From contig NC_134137.1 in NCBI RefSeq assembly GCF_033958435.1, forward strand, positions 122,734,001 through 122,798,000: a stretch of DNA of 64,000 nucleotides, read 5' to 3'. Made by a program: the position numbers and the translations under genes. Of this stretch, positions 1 through 10,517 are shown one piece after another. The notes beneath the pieces are model-generated. The model did not search any database. It worked only from the letters and a program-made list of their open reading frames with translations, and was not told the origin of the DNA. Position 1 is the first letter of the stretch; each line of letters begins with the position of its first letter. This DNA comes from Carettochelys insculpta. Its lineage: Eukaryota > Chordata > Testudines > Carettochelyidae.

Positions 1-1180
1 ACTTTTAGTCCATTATAACATGCACATACTTCCTTGGAAAATGGATGTATGGCTGTTAGAGGTTACTACAGAGCTCAAGAAAGCAATTTTGCTATGGGTT
101 TAATAATCAATAAAAAGTCTTCAAAAGGATAACTTTACATAAACATTTCTCACTGAAAAGGTCTAAATAAAGTAAAGTCAACAGCAGGAAAATGCAAACA
201 CTGTTTACCAGAACAAAAGCAAACAAACCAGCTCAGGTAATTAGATTCTTATCCACAGCCTGGATGACGATAGTTTTCAATAGCTGCTTAGGGAATAAGA
301 AGTAACCAGATTTACCAAACAAACTTTCTGCAAAGATCATGCACTGTTTTAATACACAGAAATACAAAATTAAATTGCATACTTTCTTCACCTTCATTCA
401 TTCATTTTTGGTATAAAAGTTTGTGACTTTTTTATAAAAGCATATTTGTAGCACGATTAGATATAGATTGAAAAAGAACAGTTTAAGCACCAGGAAATTT
501 AAAGTATGACAAATGGCATGCAATAAATCTCTAAGGAATGCACACTATGCCAATACAGATCTTTCTGCTACAGTGTGCAAAACACTTCAGCTTTCGTTCA
601 GGGGTTTATTGTAATTCTTATTTTATATATTCACTTCATTTTACAATTTGTCTGCCTGGGTTCACAGCCTTGATTTTTGCTATGTGTCAAAACTGTCCAG
701 AAATAAAATCTTCAGCCAAAATTACTGAGCTTTGCCTAGCCAACACCCAGTGCTTTTTGGCTTCCCCTTACCCCCTCTTTTTAAACAATAAAGGCACTGC
801 CAACACCTAAAACGAGAAACAGGAACAGGTTGCTGAAAGAATGGTCAACCTTTTGGAAAATGTGAGATGTTTTCAATTTAGGAATAAAAAGCAAAAAATT
901 ATGAAAAGCTCAAGGAGCTCTTCTAATGAAATTATTAGGTCATCCTGCAATTAGTGAGTAACTTAAAGAAAAATCTGCTACTAACGCTGAAGATTAAAGA
1001 TATGAAATTCAAATTCCAAAGTCCCATAATTCAGGAATTCTTATGGAAGAGGATCAAGTGAAACAAAGGAGCCTCTTAAAATCACGGGCACTAAGACATC
1101 AGATGGCATGCATGAACATTCAGTTTTACACATGATGGGTCATACACTGAAATAATCAAAAAACGGGTATTCCCTCTACT
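1..1180. other. No gene seen; AT-rich intergenic sequence
   Basis: The reading frames here are short, show no recognisable domain and lack a splice or codon pattern I could defend. No transposon termini were recognised. The stretch ends at the left TSD of the first Penelope-like element. Confidence 0.6.
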
Positions 1181-1453
1181 CAGTTCACAATAATAAGAGA
1201 GAAATAGCTGTGTTAGTCTATATGCAATCAATACAAAAAACCAGTCCAGTAGCACTTTAAAACTAGCAATATAATTTATTGGGTGATGAGCTTTCATGGG
1301 ACAGAGCCACTTCTTCAGATGATAGCCATATCTGAACAGACTCAATATTTAAGGCACAGAGAACCAAACATAGTAATTAAGGTTGACAAATCAGAAAAAT
1401 TATTATCAAGGTGAGCAAATCAAAGAGCAGAGGGGCAGAAGGGGCAGGGGGAG

Positions 1454-1803
1454 TCAAGAATTAGATAAAGCAAAGTAAGTAAAAGAGCCCAATGAGCTAG
1501 AAAATTCATCCTGGTTCAAACCACGTGTTAATGTGTCAAATCTGAATATAAAGGAGAGTTCAGCAGCCTCTCTTTCCAAATGGCTGTGAAAATTCCTTTT
1601 CAGTAAAACACAGACTTTCAGGTCATTAACGGAATGGCCCACACCATTAAAGTGCTGGCTGACAGGTTTGTGAACCAGGAGTGTTTTTATGTCTGTTTTA
1701 TGCCGATTAATTCTTTGTCTACGAGAGTTTGGAGTCTGTACAATATACAAAGCATGTAGGCATTGTTGGATATGATGGCATATATGATGCCAGTTAAGGA
1801 ACA
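1454..1803 (-). pseudogene. PLE GIY-YIG endonuclease region, inverted left arm
   Basis: The minus-strand frame reads HALYIVQTPNSRRQRI, a degenerate form of the GIY-YIG block seen as HALYIGQTSNSLRQRI in the right arm. It continues through VSQHFNGVGHSVNDLKV and the conserved C-terminal LEREAAELSFIF segment to the end of the PLE protein. There is no RT region in this arm. GIY-YIG endonucleases of PLEs nick the target DNA to prime reverse transcription. The catalytic region has substitutions (G to V, R for L/G) and no start of its own, so this is a fragment. It abuts the forward arm head to head near position 1804. Confidence 0.85.
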
Positions 1804-1808
1804 TCCGC

Positions 1809-3001
1809 ATGGCCCCTCAATATGCTAATATATTTATGGCTGACCTGGAACAACGATTCCTCAGCTCTCGTCCCATATTACCCCTCCTCTACTTACGATA
1901 CATCAATGACATCTTTATGATTTGGACCCATGGTATAGAGTCTCTAGAAGAATTCCACAGAGACTTTAACAATCTGCACCCCACCATCAACTCATACCTT
2001 GACTATTCCACGTGAGATACACATTTCCTGGACGCTACAATACAAATCAAGGATGGTCTGATCAGTATCACACTCTACCGGAAAACCACTGATCGCTATA
2101 CTTACCTACACGCTTCTAGCTTCCATCCTGCACACAACTAGATCCATTGTTTATAGTCAAGCCCTTATGTACAATCGCATTTGCTCTGATCCTACTGACA
2201 GAGACCAAAAACTACAAGATCTCTACCAAGCATTCATAAACCTGAATTACCCACCAGGAGAAATGAAAATACAAATCAACAGGGCCAGACGAATACCCAG
2301 AGACCAGCTACTCCAAGACAGGCCCAAAAAAGCCAAGAACAGAACACCACTGGTCATTACCTACAGCCCCCAACTGAAACCACTGCAACGCATTATTAAA
2401 CGCCTACAACCTATCCTTAACCAGGATGCCACAGTCCAGAAGGCCCTAGGTGACAGGCCTGTTCTCTCCTACAGACAACCTCCCAACCTTATGAGGATTC
2501 TCACCAACAGCCACAGTCTATCACAGGAATACCAATCAAGGAACTTTTCCTTGCAACAAGGCCTGTTGCCAACTTTGTCCACATATCTATTCTAGAGATA
2601 CCATCACTGGACCTAACCAGGTTAGTTACAGAATCACAGGCACATTCTCGTGTTTCTCAACGAACATCATATATGCCATCATGTGCCAACAACGCCTACA
2701 TGCTTTGTATATTGGACAGACTTCAAACTCTCTTAGACAAAGAATTAATGGGCATAAAACAGACATAAAAACACTCCTGATTCACAAACCTGTCAGCCAG
2801 CACTTTAATGGCATGGGCCATTCCGTAAACGACCTGAAAGTCTATGTTTTACTGAAAAGGAATTTTCACAGCCATTTGGAAAGAGAGGCTGCTGAACTCT
2901 CTTTTATATTCAAATTCGACACATTAACACGTGGTTTGAACCGGGATGACAATTTTCTAGCTAATTGTAGGGGGCTCTTTTACATACTTTGCTTTATCTA
3001 A
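1809..3001 (+). pseudogene. PLE reverse transcriptase and GIY-YIG endonuclease, truncated and broken
   Basis: The forward arm starts inside the RT: ANIFMADLEQRF, then RYINDIFMIW, the motif C region in which the second catalytic Asp position reads N (the 41.9 kb copy has YIDDIF). An in-frame TGA follows at 2013-2015. The reading then continues through FLDATIQIK, further stops near 2140, and a long segment at 2167-2595 (RICSDPTDRDQKLQDLYQ, the RT thumb and linker). A cysteine-containing linker (CNKACCQLCPHI in one frame) precedes the GIY-YIG domain at 2681-3001, which reads HALYIGQTSNSLRQRINGHK and ends in the LEREAAELSFIFKFDTLTRG block. At least three stops or frameshifts make it non-functional. 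The RT fingers and motif A are missing through 5' truncation. Confidence 0.88.
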
Positions 3002-3138
3002 TTCTTGACTCCCCCCTTCTGCCCCTCTGCTCTCTGATTTGCTCATCTTGATGATAATTTTTCTGATTTGTCAACCTTGATTACTATTTTTGGTTCTCTG
3101 TGCCTTAAATATTGAGTCTGTTCTGGTATGGCTATGAT

Positions 3139-3168
3139 CTGAAGAAGAAGTGGGTCTGTCTCACGAAA
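3139..3168 (+). ncRNA. Hammerhead-ribozyme-like core in PLE tail, copy 1 right arm
   Basis: The sequence has CTGAAGA at 3139, a stem GTGGG (3150-3154) pairing with CTCAC (3160-3164), and GAAA at 3165-3168, the order and spacing of a hammerhead core. A 3-nt extra AGA lies before the stem, so this copy is probably inactive. The inverted arm carries the same block on the minus strand (about 1292-1318), also with stem mismatches. Hammerhead motifs are known from Penelope-like elements of other animals. Stem I and the cleavage site are not resolved here. Confidence 0.45.
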
Positions 3169-4132
3169 GCTTATCATCAAATAAATTTGTTTGTTAGTCT
3201 TTAAAGTGCTACTGGACTGCTTTTCAGTTCACAATATTCAAGAGACCACTGTATAAACAAGATTCGTGTTTTAAAACACAACTTATTAAATACAGGGAAT
3301 AGAAGAAACATGAACCCAGACTACTTTTACAATCTAGAAGATTGGGGTTCATAGTTCTTTCCTGACTCCTGAGAACCACGGGGTTTTAACCAAGACCTAA
3401 ACTTTTAGCTCTGCTACAGATATTCCTGTGTGGAAATTTATCATTTCATGCTACTTATAATATTCAAAGTCTAGTTTAGAACACACACACAAAAAGGAAA
3501 ATGTATTACAGTAAATGTGATTTAATTAGTATTATTTCATTAGACACACAAGCTGTGTCTGCATGTAAGCACATCTTCAAAACAGAGAAAATCAAAGGAG
3601 GGCAGTCAAAAGCATGGCTTTCGAAAGGGACCGACTGCACGTTAAAAGCGGATCAACAGGTTGATCCACCCTTTCAAAGGCTGCTGCATTCTTTGGAAAG
3701 GCAGCATCCACACAGCTCCGAGCACTTCTTTAAAGAAGTGGGGCAGGAAATGCCACAGATGGGGTCCCATGGCTGGCAAGCCCTTCCGGGGCCGCAGCCA
3801 GCTGCTCCCTTAAAGGGTCCCTCCCTCCACCTTGCACAAGCTGAGTGCTGCCCAGCTGTCCCCAGCCTGCCAGAACCCACTCGTGCTCCAGGATGGAGTG
3901 CCAGCCATCTCCCCGCATAAGGACACCCTTAGCTTGGAGACCCTACTTGCAGTGCTCTGCACTGTTGCTGCCACTGCCCCCAAGCTACTCAGGTGGCTGA
4001 GCAGCCCCCACTGGAGCCGTGGGGACCTCCCACCCAGGACACTGCCAGGCCCTCCAGGTGCCCTGGCACCTCTGGACCCACCCCAGCAGCAATAACCAGT
4101 GGGAGTGCCTGATGCTGGGGGACTGAAATGAC

Positions 4133-5132
4133 AAGAGGTGGCTGCGGAACTGCCGCATGTCGAGGCAGACCTTCAACGAGATCTGCCACTGGCTCGCCCC
4201 TACGCTCCAGCACTGGGACAGCTGCATGCAGACTGCTCTCAGCCTGGAGAAATGGGTTGCGACTGCCACCTGCAAATTGGGCACCCCAGACTCCCACCAC
4301 TCTGTGGGACAACAGTTTGGAGTAGGCAAGACCACTGTTGGGGTTGTACTCATGGAGGTAAGCCAAGCCAAAGTCACATGTCCCTCACGGGGGGTGGGGG
4401 AGCCAGGACAAGGGGAACCCTCAGCTGTGGTGGGCAAGCAGGGGGCTGGAGGGTGGCCCACCACACCCTCATGGGAGCATACGTCCCCCTCCCCCTCTCT
4501 CTGTTACCTCTCGTGTAGGTCATCTAAGCCATCAACGCAATGCTGCTGCACAGGGTCGTCTACCTGAGGGATCCATATGCTGCTGTTGCAGGCTTCGTAG
4601 AACTGGGATTCCCGAACTGCTTCGGCGCATTGGATGGCATGCACGTCCCCATCCGTGCCCCTGCACACAGCACCAGCCAGTACATGAACAGGAAGGGCTA
4701 CCATTCGATGGGCCTCCAGGGCCTGGTAGACACAAGGGGCTGGTTCATGGACATATATATGGGCTGGCCAGCCACACCCACTACACCCACACATGGGGGC
4801 CGGCATATTCGTCCCCCAGTGGGAGATCTCAGTGTGTGTGTGGGGCTGGAGGGAAATGTCACCATGCCACTCGGCATGGTGGCAGAGGTGGCCTACCTCT
4901 TACAGCTGTGGCTCATGCAGCAGTAATGGGACACCCTGACCCCACCTGGGAGGCATTCAACCTGCACCTCAACCATGGCTGGAATGTCATGGAGCGGGCC
5001 TTCAGGAGCCTTAAGGGTCAGTGGAGGTGCCTCCACCATGAGTTGGAAGTTGGGGTCCTAAACATGCCCCAGGTGGTGGGCACCTGCTGCATCCTCCACA
5101 ATGTTGTGGAGGGTAAAGGGGGACACTCATGA
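4133..5132 (+). pseudogene. Harbinger transposase, DDE nuclease, broken
   Basis: Exon 1 reads RWLRNCRMSRQTFNEICHWL through QQFGVGKTTVGVVLME and ends at 4357 before a GT; a plausible intron ends with AG at 4518. Exon 2 starts VI-stop-AINAMLLHRVVYL, where TAA at 4525-4527 replaces a normal codon. The DDE catalytic core follows: GFPNCFGALDGMHVPI with the first Asp, then GLVDTRGWFMDIYMGWP with the second. A frameshift near 4920 moves the C-terminal part to another frame, where NVMERAFRSLKGQWRCLHHE holds the catalytic Glu and CCILHNVVE ends the protein. In this superfamily it cuts at the terminal inverted repeats and needs the Myb-like partner for binding. The stop and frameshift make it inactive. 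A start upstream of the MSRQTF methionine is not preserved. Confidence 0.85.
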
Positions 5133-5599
5133 ACCGGAGGGGGGGGACAATGGGGCCAGCGCCGACTAAGAGCAACTGGGTGCCACCCCCATCCACCAGG
5201 CCCACCAAGATGGCCACTGGATTAGGGAGGCCCACAGGCAGGCCTTCACTGACGGCTGCCTGTGACCCACACACATCCCCCATGCACTTTCGCCCCCCAT
5301 AATCCCTGCCATCCCCACCAGCACCTCAGCTGCACATCCACCTCCCTCCCTGAAGGGCATGGCATATAGGGGGTATATGGTAATTAAACACTTATATGCA
5401 CAACAAAAAGTAACATGAAAGTATGAATGCGGGGGGGAAATGGTATACCGGGGGTGGGAGGGCTCAGTCCAGGGCTGGGGTGGTAGGCCGCAAGCCCTGC
5501 TGTGCCCGGGATCACCTGCCCCCCACCGGGTGCAGGGTCCTCGGCAGGGCGGGGAGGGGGCAGGGACTACTGGCAGTAAGGCCATGGGAGGGGCGCAGT

Positions 5600-6600
5600 G
5601 AGGTGGTGGGCAGCAGCAGGCTCAGCGGGGGGGGCCAGGAGGTGGGTCATGTTGGCCACGTGCTTCGGGAGCATGGTGCCAATGCCCTCCAGGTGGTCAG
5701 CAACCTGTCCCACGCTGCCCTCCGCCACTCCAGGTCGGCCTTGGTGAGCCAGAGGTGCCACTCGGCCACCTATGCCTGGCAGTGGCTGGCCAGATCCTCC
5801 TCCACTTGGCAAGAGGCCCTCTGGCTGAGGCCCCAAGGATGTGCCACATGTGGTGGGGCCTGGGTGCCCTCAATGTCTGCTGGGGGGCTCTCCGGGAGCA
5901 GAGATGGCACGGTGCTCTCCCAGCTCCCAGATGGTGCAGCTGTATGAAGAGAGAGGGACAGCGTGTTGGTATCATATTATGGTCTGGGGCGGGGGGGCGG
6001 CAGCAGGGGCCAACTGTGCGGCAGCATCCCCTACCTTGGGTTGGCATCCCATCCAACAGTGCAGTGGTGGGGGGCATCCTAGGTGGGTGATGACTCCCAG
6101 CCCATGTTAAGTGGTCCCTGGGTGCTGTCCAGCCCCGACTGCCTGCCACCCTGCTCACGGCACTGTCTAGAGGGCGTGGGTGCTGGTTAAATGCCTGTTA
6201 ACTGAAAAGGCACCTGAGAGTCCTTGTTAACCATTCATTTACTCTCACTCGCCTCAGCTTCTCTTCACGTAACCCATGAAGTCCCAAACTATCAGGACGA
6301 TCCCATCTCTTCCTGCACAGACCAAAACAGGATAGCTCTTTCAGCTGTAATGCTGGAGCTGCCCCAGAGTGGCTGGCCTGGTCCCGGGCCTGGGCATAGC
6401 CCTGCCACAGTTCTTTTACATTGCTCTGGACCTGGTTTGCAGTGCACTCTGGGTGGCCCCTCATCAGGAGGCTCCGGGTCAGGTGGGTAAATGTGGTAGC
6501 ATTTCGCCACTTGACGCGCATCTCATGACAGGCCACCTCTTCTCTGCAGAAGCCCAGGAGGTCCCTCAGCTCTCATTCCATCCAGGAGGGAACCCGTATT
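5600..6600 (-). pseudogene. Harbinger Myb/SANT-like DNA-binding protein, interrupted
   Basis: Reading right to left, one frame gives ELRDLLGFCREEVACHEMRV, then TRSLLMRGHPECTANQVQ and VKELWQGYAQARDQASHSG, the pattern of the Myb/SANT-like (trihelix) domain that accompanies Harbinger transposases. At SGAAPA the frame runs into an unrelated 165-170 bp repeat (6186-6355). The remainder, about 6185 down to 5600, probably encodes the C-terminal region: one frame reads EWRRAAWDRLLTTWRALAP. A stop sits in the N-terminal part (M-E-stop-ELRD). The partner would bind element ends and recruit the transposase. Exact limits of the coding region are uncertain. Confidence 0.65.
6186..6355. repeat. Unclassified dispersed repeat, copy 1, inserted in Harbinger Myb-like gene
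   Basis: A block starting near aatgcctgttaactgaaaag and ending gctctttcagctgtaatgc matches 15275-15440 across its whole length at roughly 84 percent by eye. Here it interrupts the Myb-like reading frame. The hexamer tgctgg lies on both sides (about 6180 and 6351), a possible TSD. It carries no recognisable protein, tRNA-like box or terminal repeat. Confidence 0.7.
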
Positions 6601-7121
6601 TTTTCCTCACCCCCAGGACCCCGGGAGCCCTGTGAGGGCTCCAAGGGGTGGCCATGGGACTCCTGCGGGGGCTGGCTGCTGTCCATGGCTCACCTCTCAT
6701 GCTCTGGAGGTGTTCTGAGGGCGTGCTGTGGGAGCGCATGCAGGGGCTGCTCCTAGCACACACCCAAATGCCTGCCATCGGAGTTCCTGCATTGGTGCTG
6801 CTTTACGGGCAGCCAGACAAAGGGATCATAGAGGCCCACTGCTGCAGGCTAGAGTGGCCCTGTGCTTCAGTTGACCAGTACCATGGCAGACCCCCTCTTT
6901 CAAAAGAGCGGGCTGTGGAGCATCTACATGTGCACCCTTTTGAAATAGTTTTTTGAAAGGGGGCACTCTTCCTGGTACAGGACTGGAGTTTGGATTTTGA
7001 CTTCTGTGCCCTATTCCTTCGATCTTCTTTTGAAAGAACGTGTTACACGCGTGGATGCTCCTCCCGTCCTTTCAAAAAAGGGCCACATATTTCTAAGTTT
7101 CATGCACGTGTAGACATAGCT

Positions 7122-8452
7122 ACTATGTCTGCATATCAAAACCTGGTTTTAAAAGAAGACCTACGTATGAAATGTAAACAACTAGCCCGGAAGGAAAAAT
7201 TCTCACTCTACCTATTTGTTGGTGTCTTTTACAGCCATTATATTTACCACCAAAACACAGATTTTTTTACTTGGATCATGACTGTAATTTAAAAGGCACG
7301 ATTGCTCAATTTTTGCCTACACAAATATGGTCTATCACCATCTAGTCATTTGGATTCAGGGAATATTGTCTGGTGGTCATTAAATCAGATGACAATTTAG
7401 GAATGATTATGCAACATAAAAAAGCTGGAGGGCAAGGACAAGAGAGAAGTAGTAAGTTTATCGTGAACTATTCTTCATTGCTTAGGGGTTAAAGTAAGTG
7501 TGAATACATGCCACAGGCCTCTCTAATCAATCCCTTGAAAGTGTCAAACTCTTTGGAAGTTGCCGTAAGAAATGTTAATATTTCCTTCAAATGGTGAAGG
7601 TCTATCAGGGAGCCCTCCCTTCATACAAAACTTTACACAGTCCAAGGGTCAACAATGTTTCTGATTCAGAGCAAAGGTTTTCTGGTCTAAAATAGGGATT
7701 ATGGTAGTATTATTTGTAGCCATAGCAGTGTACAAAATGTTAGACATTAAACTTATTTCAATATTTTATGATTGAATATTTACTGTGTAAAACCTCACTG
7801 TTTAATAAAACCTAAAGGCAATCCGTATCTGAACTTCTGCTTTGGTACTGAATATGGTTGACACTGCTGTTGAGCCTCTATGGACATTTGCACCTTAAAA
7901 GAAGCTGACTGGAGACTCAGAGAGGCTGAGGAAACAATGCACAAACATTAAGTTTTGCAAGACTACTGTGAAATGTTACACATTAAAATTCAACAGCCTT
8001 AGTTGAAGAATTCTGCAAATTAACCTTGCTTCTTCTGCCTTCCCTAGGCTCTCCGTGACCTGTTCAGAAGCTCCTCAGGGTCCCTAGATACTCATCTCAC
8101 TCCTCCCAGTTTCTATAAACGCTAATAGACTTCCAGGGATCCAAAGTCCACAGACATCTTATGAGATCTAAATAGGGGTCGTTCTGATGAGAGCCTTTTA
8201 GATTTTACATTGGGAAGGCCTGGGACCCTGCAGGGCACAGGACATGGTTTAACTGTGTCAGTCAGCCTTTACAAACTAGGGCTCCAATTCAGCAAAGCAT
8301 TTAAACATGTGCTTAACTTTAAGCATATGATTACGTACCAAGTCCCTTCAGTAGGTGCTTAACTGGGGTCTAAAGTAGTTTGACTATGAAACAGCTTAGT
8401 GCTGCAGTGCATGAAATTAAGAGTTGGAATTGCCCTAGAGAACATGATTTAG
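7122..8452. other. No gene or repeat recognised
   Basis: AT-rich sequence without a convincing reading frame, terminal repeat or simple repeat. Confidence 0.55.
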
Positions 8453-8454
8453 TA

Positions 8455-8830
8455 CAGGTTACACCTCCCTAAACCAGAACTCTCCAGTCCACAGATGTTC
8501 CTAGACAAGAGAACCCTGGGACCAGCCGCTGGGAACCCTGAAGGGGTCTGGCAAACAGGAGACTTCCCAGGGCCAGAGCCAGCAGCAGCAGGGCCAGTGT
8601 CTGGCAGTGGGGTTGGGGCCTGCATCCAGTCACGGGGCCAGGGCTAGCAGCCCAGCTAGACTGGCGTTAGGGGGGAAGACCAGAGCTGGCAGTAGGACTG
8701 GTCAGGGGCAGGACTGGGGTCAGCTGGGCCAGAAGTGGGATGGTGGCAGGGGACTTCTGCTGGTATGGCAAATTCCCTCATTCAGGACCAGACATTTCCT
8801 GAGGGTGCCAGACCAGGGAGGGCCAACCTG
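8455..8830. mobile_element. Mariner/Tigger-type non-autonomous DNA transposon
   Basis: The left end caggttacacctccctaaac at 8455 and the right end at 8830 (reverse complement begins caggttggccctccctggtc) form an inverted repeat, and TA flanks both sides (8453-8454 and 8831-8832). The TA duplication is the rule for Tc1/mariner elements. The GC-rich interior has no transposase. Related termini occur at 47619 and 60772. Confidence 0.75.
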
Positions 8831-8877
8831 TAGTTTTTCAGCTACCAGTATCTATCAATATGGTGAAAATTTTATAG

Positions 8878-8983
8878 CCATGGTGTCCAACCAGTTCAGA
8901 AATAGCCACATTATTCTGAAAATGTAGCTACACTCAACTGGCCAAACAGCACCAAACAGTGGCTAGCATATTGGACACCATGG
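8878..8983. mobile_element. Short hAT-type element, copy A
   Basis: The ends ccatggtgtccaac and ttggacaccatgg are inverted repeats. Flanking octamers ttttatag (8870-8877) and ctttatac (8984-8991) match at 6 of 8 positions, as expected for a hAT 8-bp duplication that has decayed. The same ends recur at 37569-37822 and 39452-39597. It is too short to code. Confidence 0.7.
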
Positions 8984-8991
8984 CTTTATAC

Positions 8992-10383
8992 GATATCTTC
9001 GGTGACAAGATAAGATACCAGCAAACTATCTGAATAACTGACGAAAACTAAATGAAGAAAGCTAGTACCTAGTTGTTGTGATTATTGAAATTTACGAACT
9101 ATCAGACACTCCAAACGTTCTTAAAATTTTAAACTGCATTTACGTATCAGGGATCTAAAAGAGTTACGAGGACATGTAACTATTTTTTCAATTGTAATAA
9201 TAAAACACGAACTGAACAATTGTTTTAATCTATTTTCTTCCAGCTTTCCCAAAAAATTCTGCAGAACTCTGAACGTAGATCATAAGAACTTTCAGGCCAA
9301 GCATTTCTGAACAAAGTTACGAAGGTCAGCGTGGAAGAGGAGGACATGAAAATAGGACTCAAAGCTGCTGTTGAATGGCTCCCAATAATTAGTCACAGAT
9401 GTATGCTTACTATTTCCTTAGCATCCTGTTTCTTGGAGAAAACAGGGAAAAAAGAAAGTTCACCAGATAGACTGAATTTTTGTTAACATCATTTTAAAAA
9501 GTATTTCACAATACAAACAAATCTCTAAGGAGGTGGCTTTGAAAAATATTCTTTTCTGTCATTTTCTAAGTATATGCAGAGTTAAAAATCTTCATCTAGA
9601 CCAAGTGCTAAGAGCAACAGGAAGGCAAATAAGAATATTTTTGTTTTAACATTGTAACCAGTAGCAAAGAGGCTCAAAATGCAAACATTAAAAGTTGTAC
9701 ACCGAACTTTCACTTAAGATATCATGAAGCCTGTAGTACAGTGATGACTACACACAATATACAGTAATCTGGGTGTTGCTGTATTTCAAATGTAGTTGAA
9801 CTATAACAGTAAAATGGGGATGTGATCAACTTATGAGACTACAAAGAAATTCTAACAGGAGCCAGGGAACACTGCTTAAAAAGAAATGTAATGTCAATCA
9901 CCACAATACGCTGATCAAAACGTACTCCTGAAGGCTGGAATACTCTAAATTTTTGAGTAAAAACATTTGTGATAGTTTGTCCATTCTGTCTTAAAGGCTT
10001 GTAAATCCACTCACCCAGAGTGAGTATGACACTTGAGGGAAGTGAAGGAACCTAGACACCACCATTCTGTACAAAATCCTAGCTTTCAATTTCAAAACCC
10101 AAGTTTTTAGCCCTTTCCTGGAAATTTCCAAAGACAAACTGTGTGTAAGATGATCTCAGAATTTTACTATATAGCACCACGGAGAAATTAACAAGACTCT
10201 GGTTGGTTTACTTATGATATTCGGAACCCTGTGGAGAGCAGTGAAGACGACCAGAAACCATGTTATTTTCATACTGCTGATGATGCCCATGCTCGGAAAG
10301 CTACAAGCAGAAACAGCAAACATGGGAGTAATTCATGTAGTGGTTGATTTAGTGCACAGTGGCCAAACTCCCACTGACTCCAA
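8992..10383. other. No gene or repeat recognised
   Basis: AT-rich sequence. No frame with family resemblance and no element termini seen. Confidence 0.55.
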
Positions 10384-10517
10384 GGTCGTGTCTACACTTG
10401 AAAAAACTTCGAGATGGCCAGGCTAATGGCCATATTCATTTCAGCGCCTCATTCGTATTCTTCAACTTGGCCATTAGCATGGCCATTTCAAAGTTTTTTC
10501 TAAGTGTAGACTTAGCC
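10384..10517. mobile_element. Harbinger-type MITE, near-palindromic
   Basis: The 134-bp unit folds back on itself almost completely: the left half ggtcgtgtctacacttgaaa matches the reverse complement of the right end (ggctaagtctacacttagaa), and both halves continue with aaaacttYgagatggcca-like sequence. Flanking triplets caa and cag are a possible decayed 3-bp TSD. It shares the GTCTACAC end and the TTCGA-type subterminal motif with the larger elements at 44989 and 50517. Confidence 0.75.

Larger units (their letters stand above)
1193..3224 (+). mobile_element. Penelope-like element, inverted-arm insertion 1
   Basis: A single insertion made of two arms. The left arm (1193 to about 1803) is the 3' part of the element in reverse orientation, from just upstream of the GIY-YIG domain to the tail. 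The right arm (about 1804-3224) is a 5'-truncated forward copy from the RT palm to the tail. The 12-bp sequence cagttcacaata occurs at 1181-1192 and again at 3225-3236, so the two arms appear to have entered together. The arms share diagnostic variants that the copy at 40.7 kb lacks. The left arm ends outside with a gagaaatagctgtgttagtc-type terminus that the right arm does not carry. GIY-YIG plus this RT type is characteristic of Penelope-like retroelements. All coding sequence is broken. Confidence 0.88.
3551..7121. mobile_element. Harbinger (PIF/Harbinger) DNA transposon, two genes, degraded
   Basis: The left end agctgtgtctgcatg at 3551 matches, in inverted orientation, the right end at about 7101-7121 (its reverse complement begins agctatgtctacacgtg). 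Inside both ends lie palindromic CTTTCAAAG/CTTTTGAAAG motifs (for example near 3670, 6900, 6950 and 7030). The interior carries a Harbinger transposase on + and a Myb/SANT-like gene on -, a convergent two-gene layout typical of the superfamily. A clear 3-bp TSD is not visible. Composition is GC-rich between about 3700 and 6900, unlike the AT-rich flanks, which fits an insertion. The exact ends are inferred from the terminal repeat only. Confidence 0.78.

Noticed and set aside
538..810. 90-residue frame possibly encoding a small protein
   Set aside because: No domain, no splice context and ordinary AT-rich composition; expected by chance.
3501..4095. Several overlapping frames on both strands in GC-rich DNA
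   Set aside because: They lie at the 5' margin of the Harbinger element and are rich in P, A and S in all frames; composition effect, no family resemblance.
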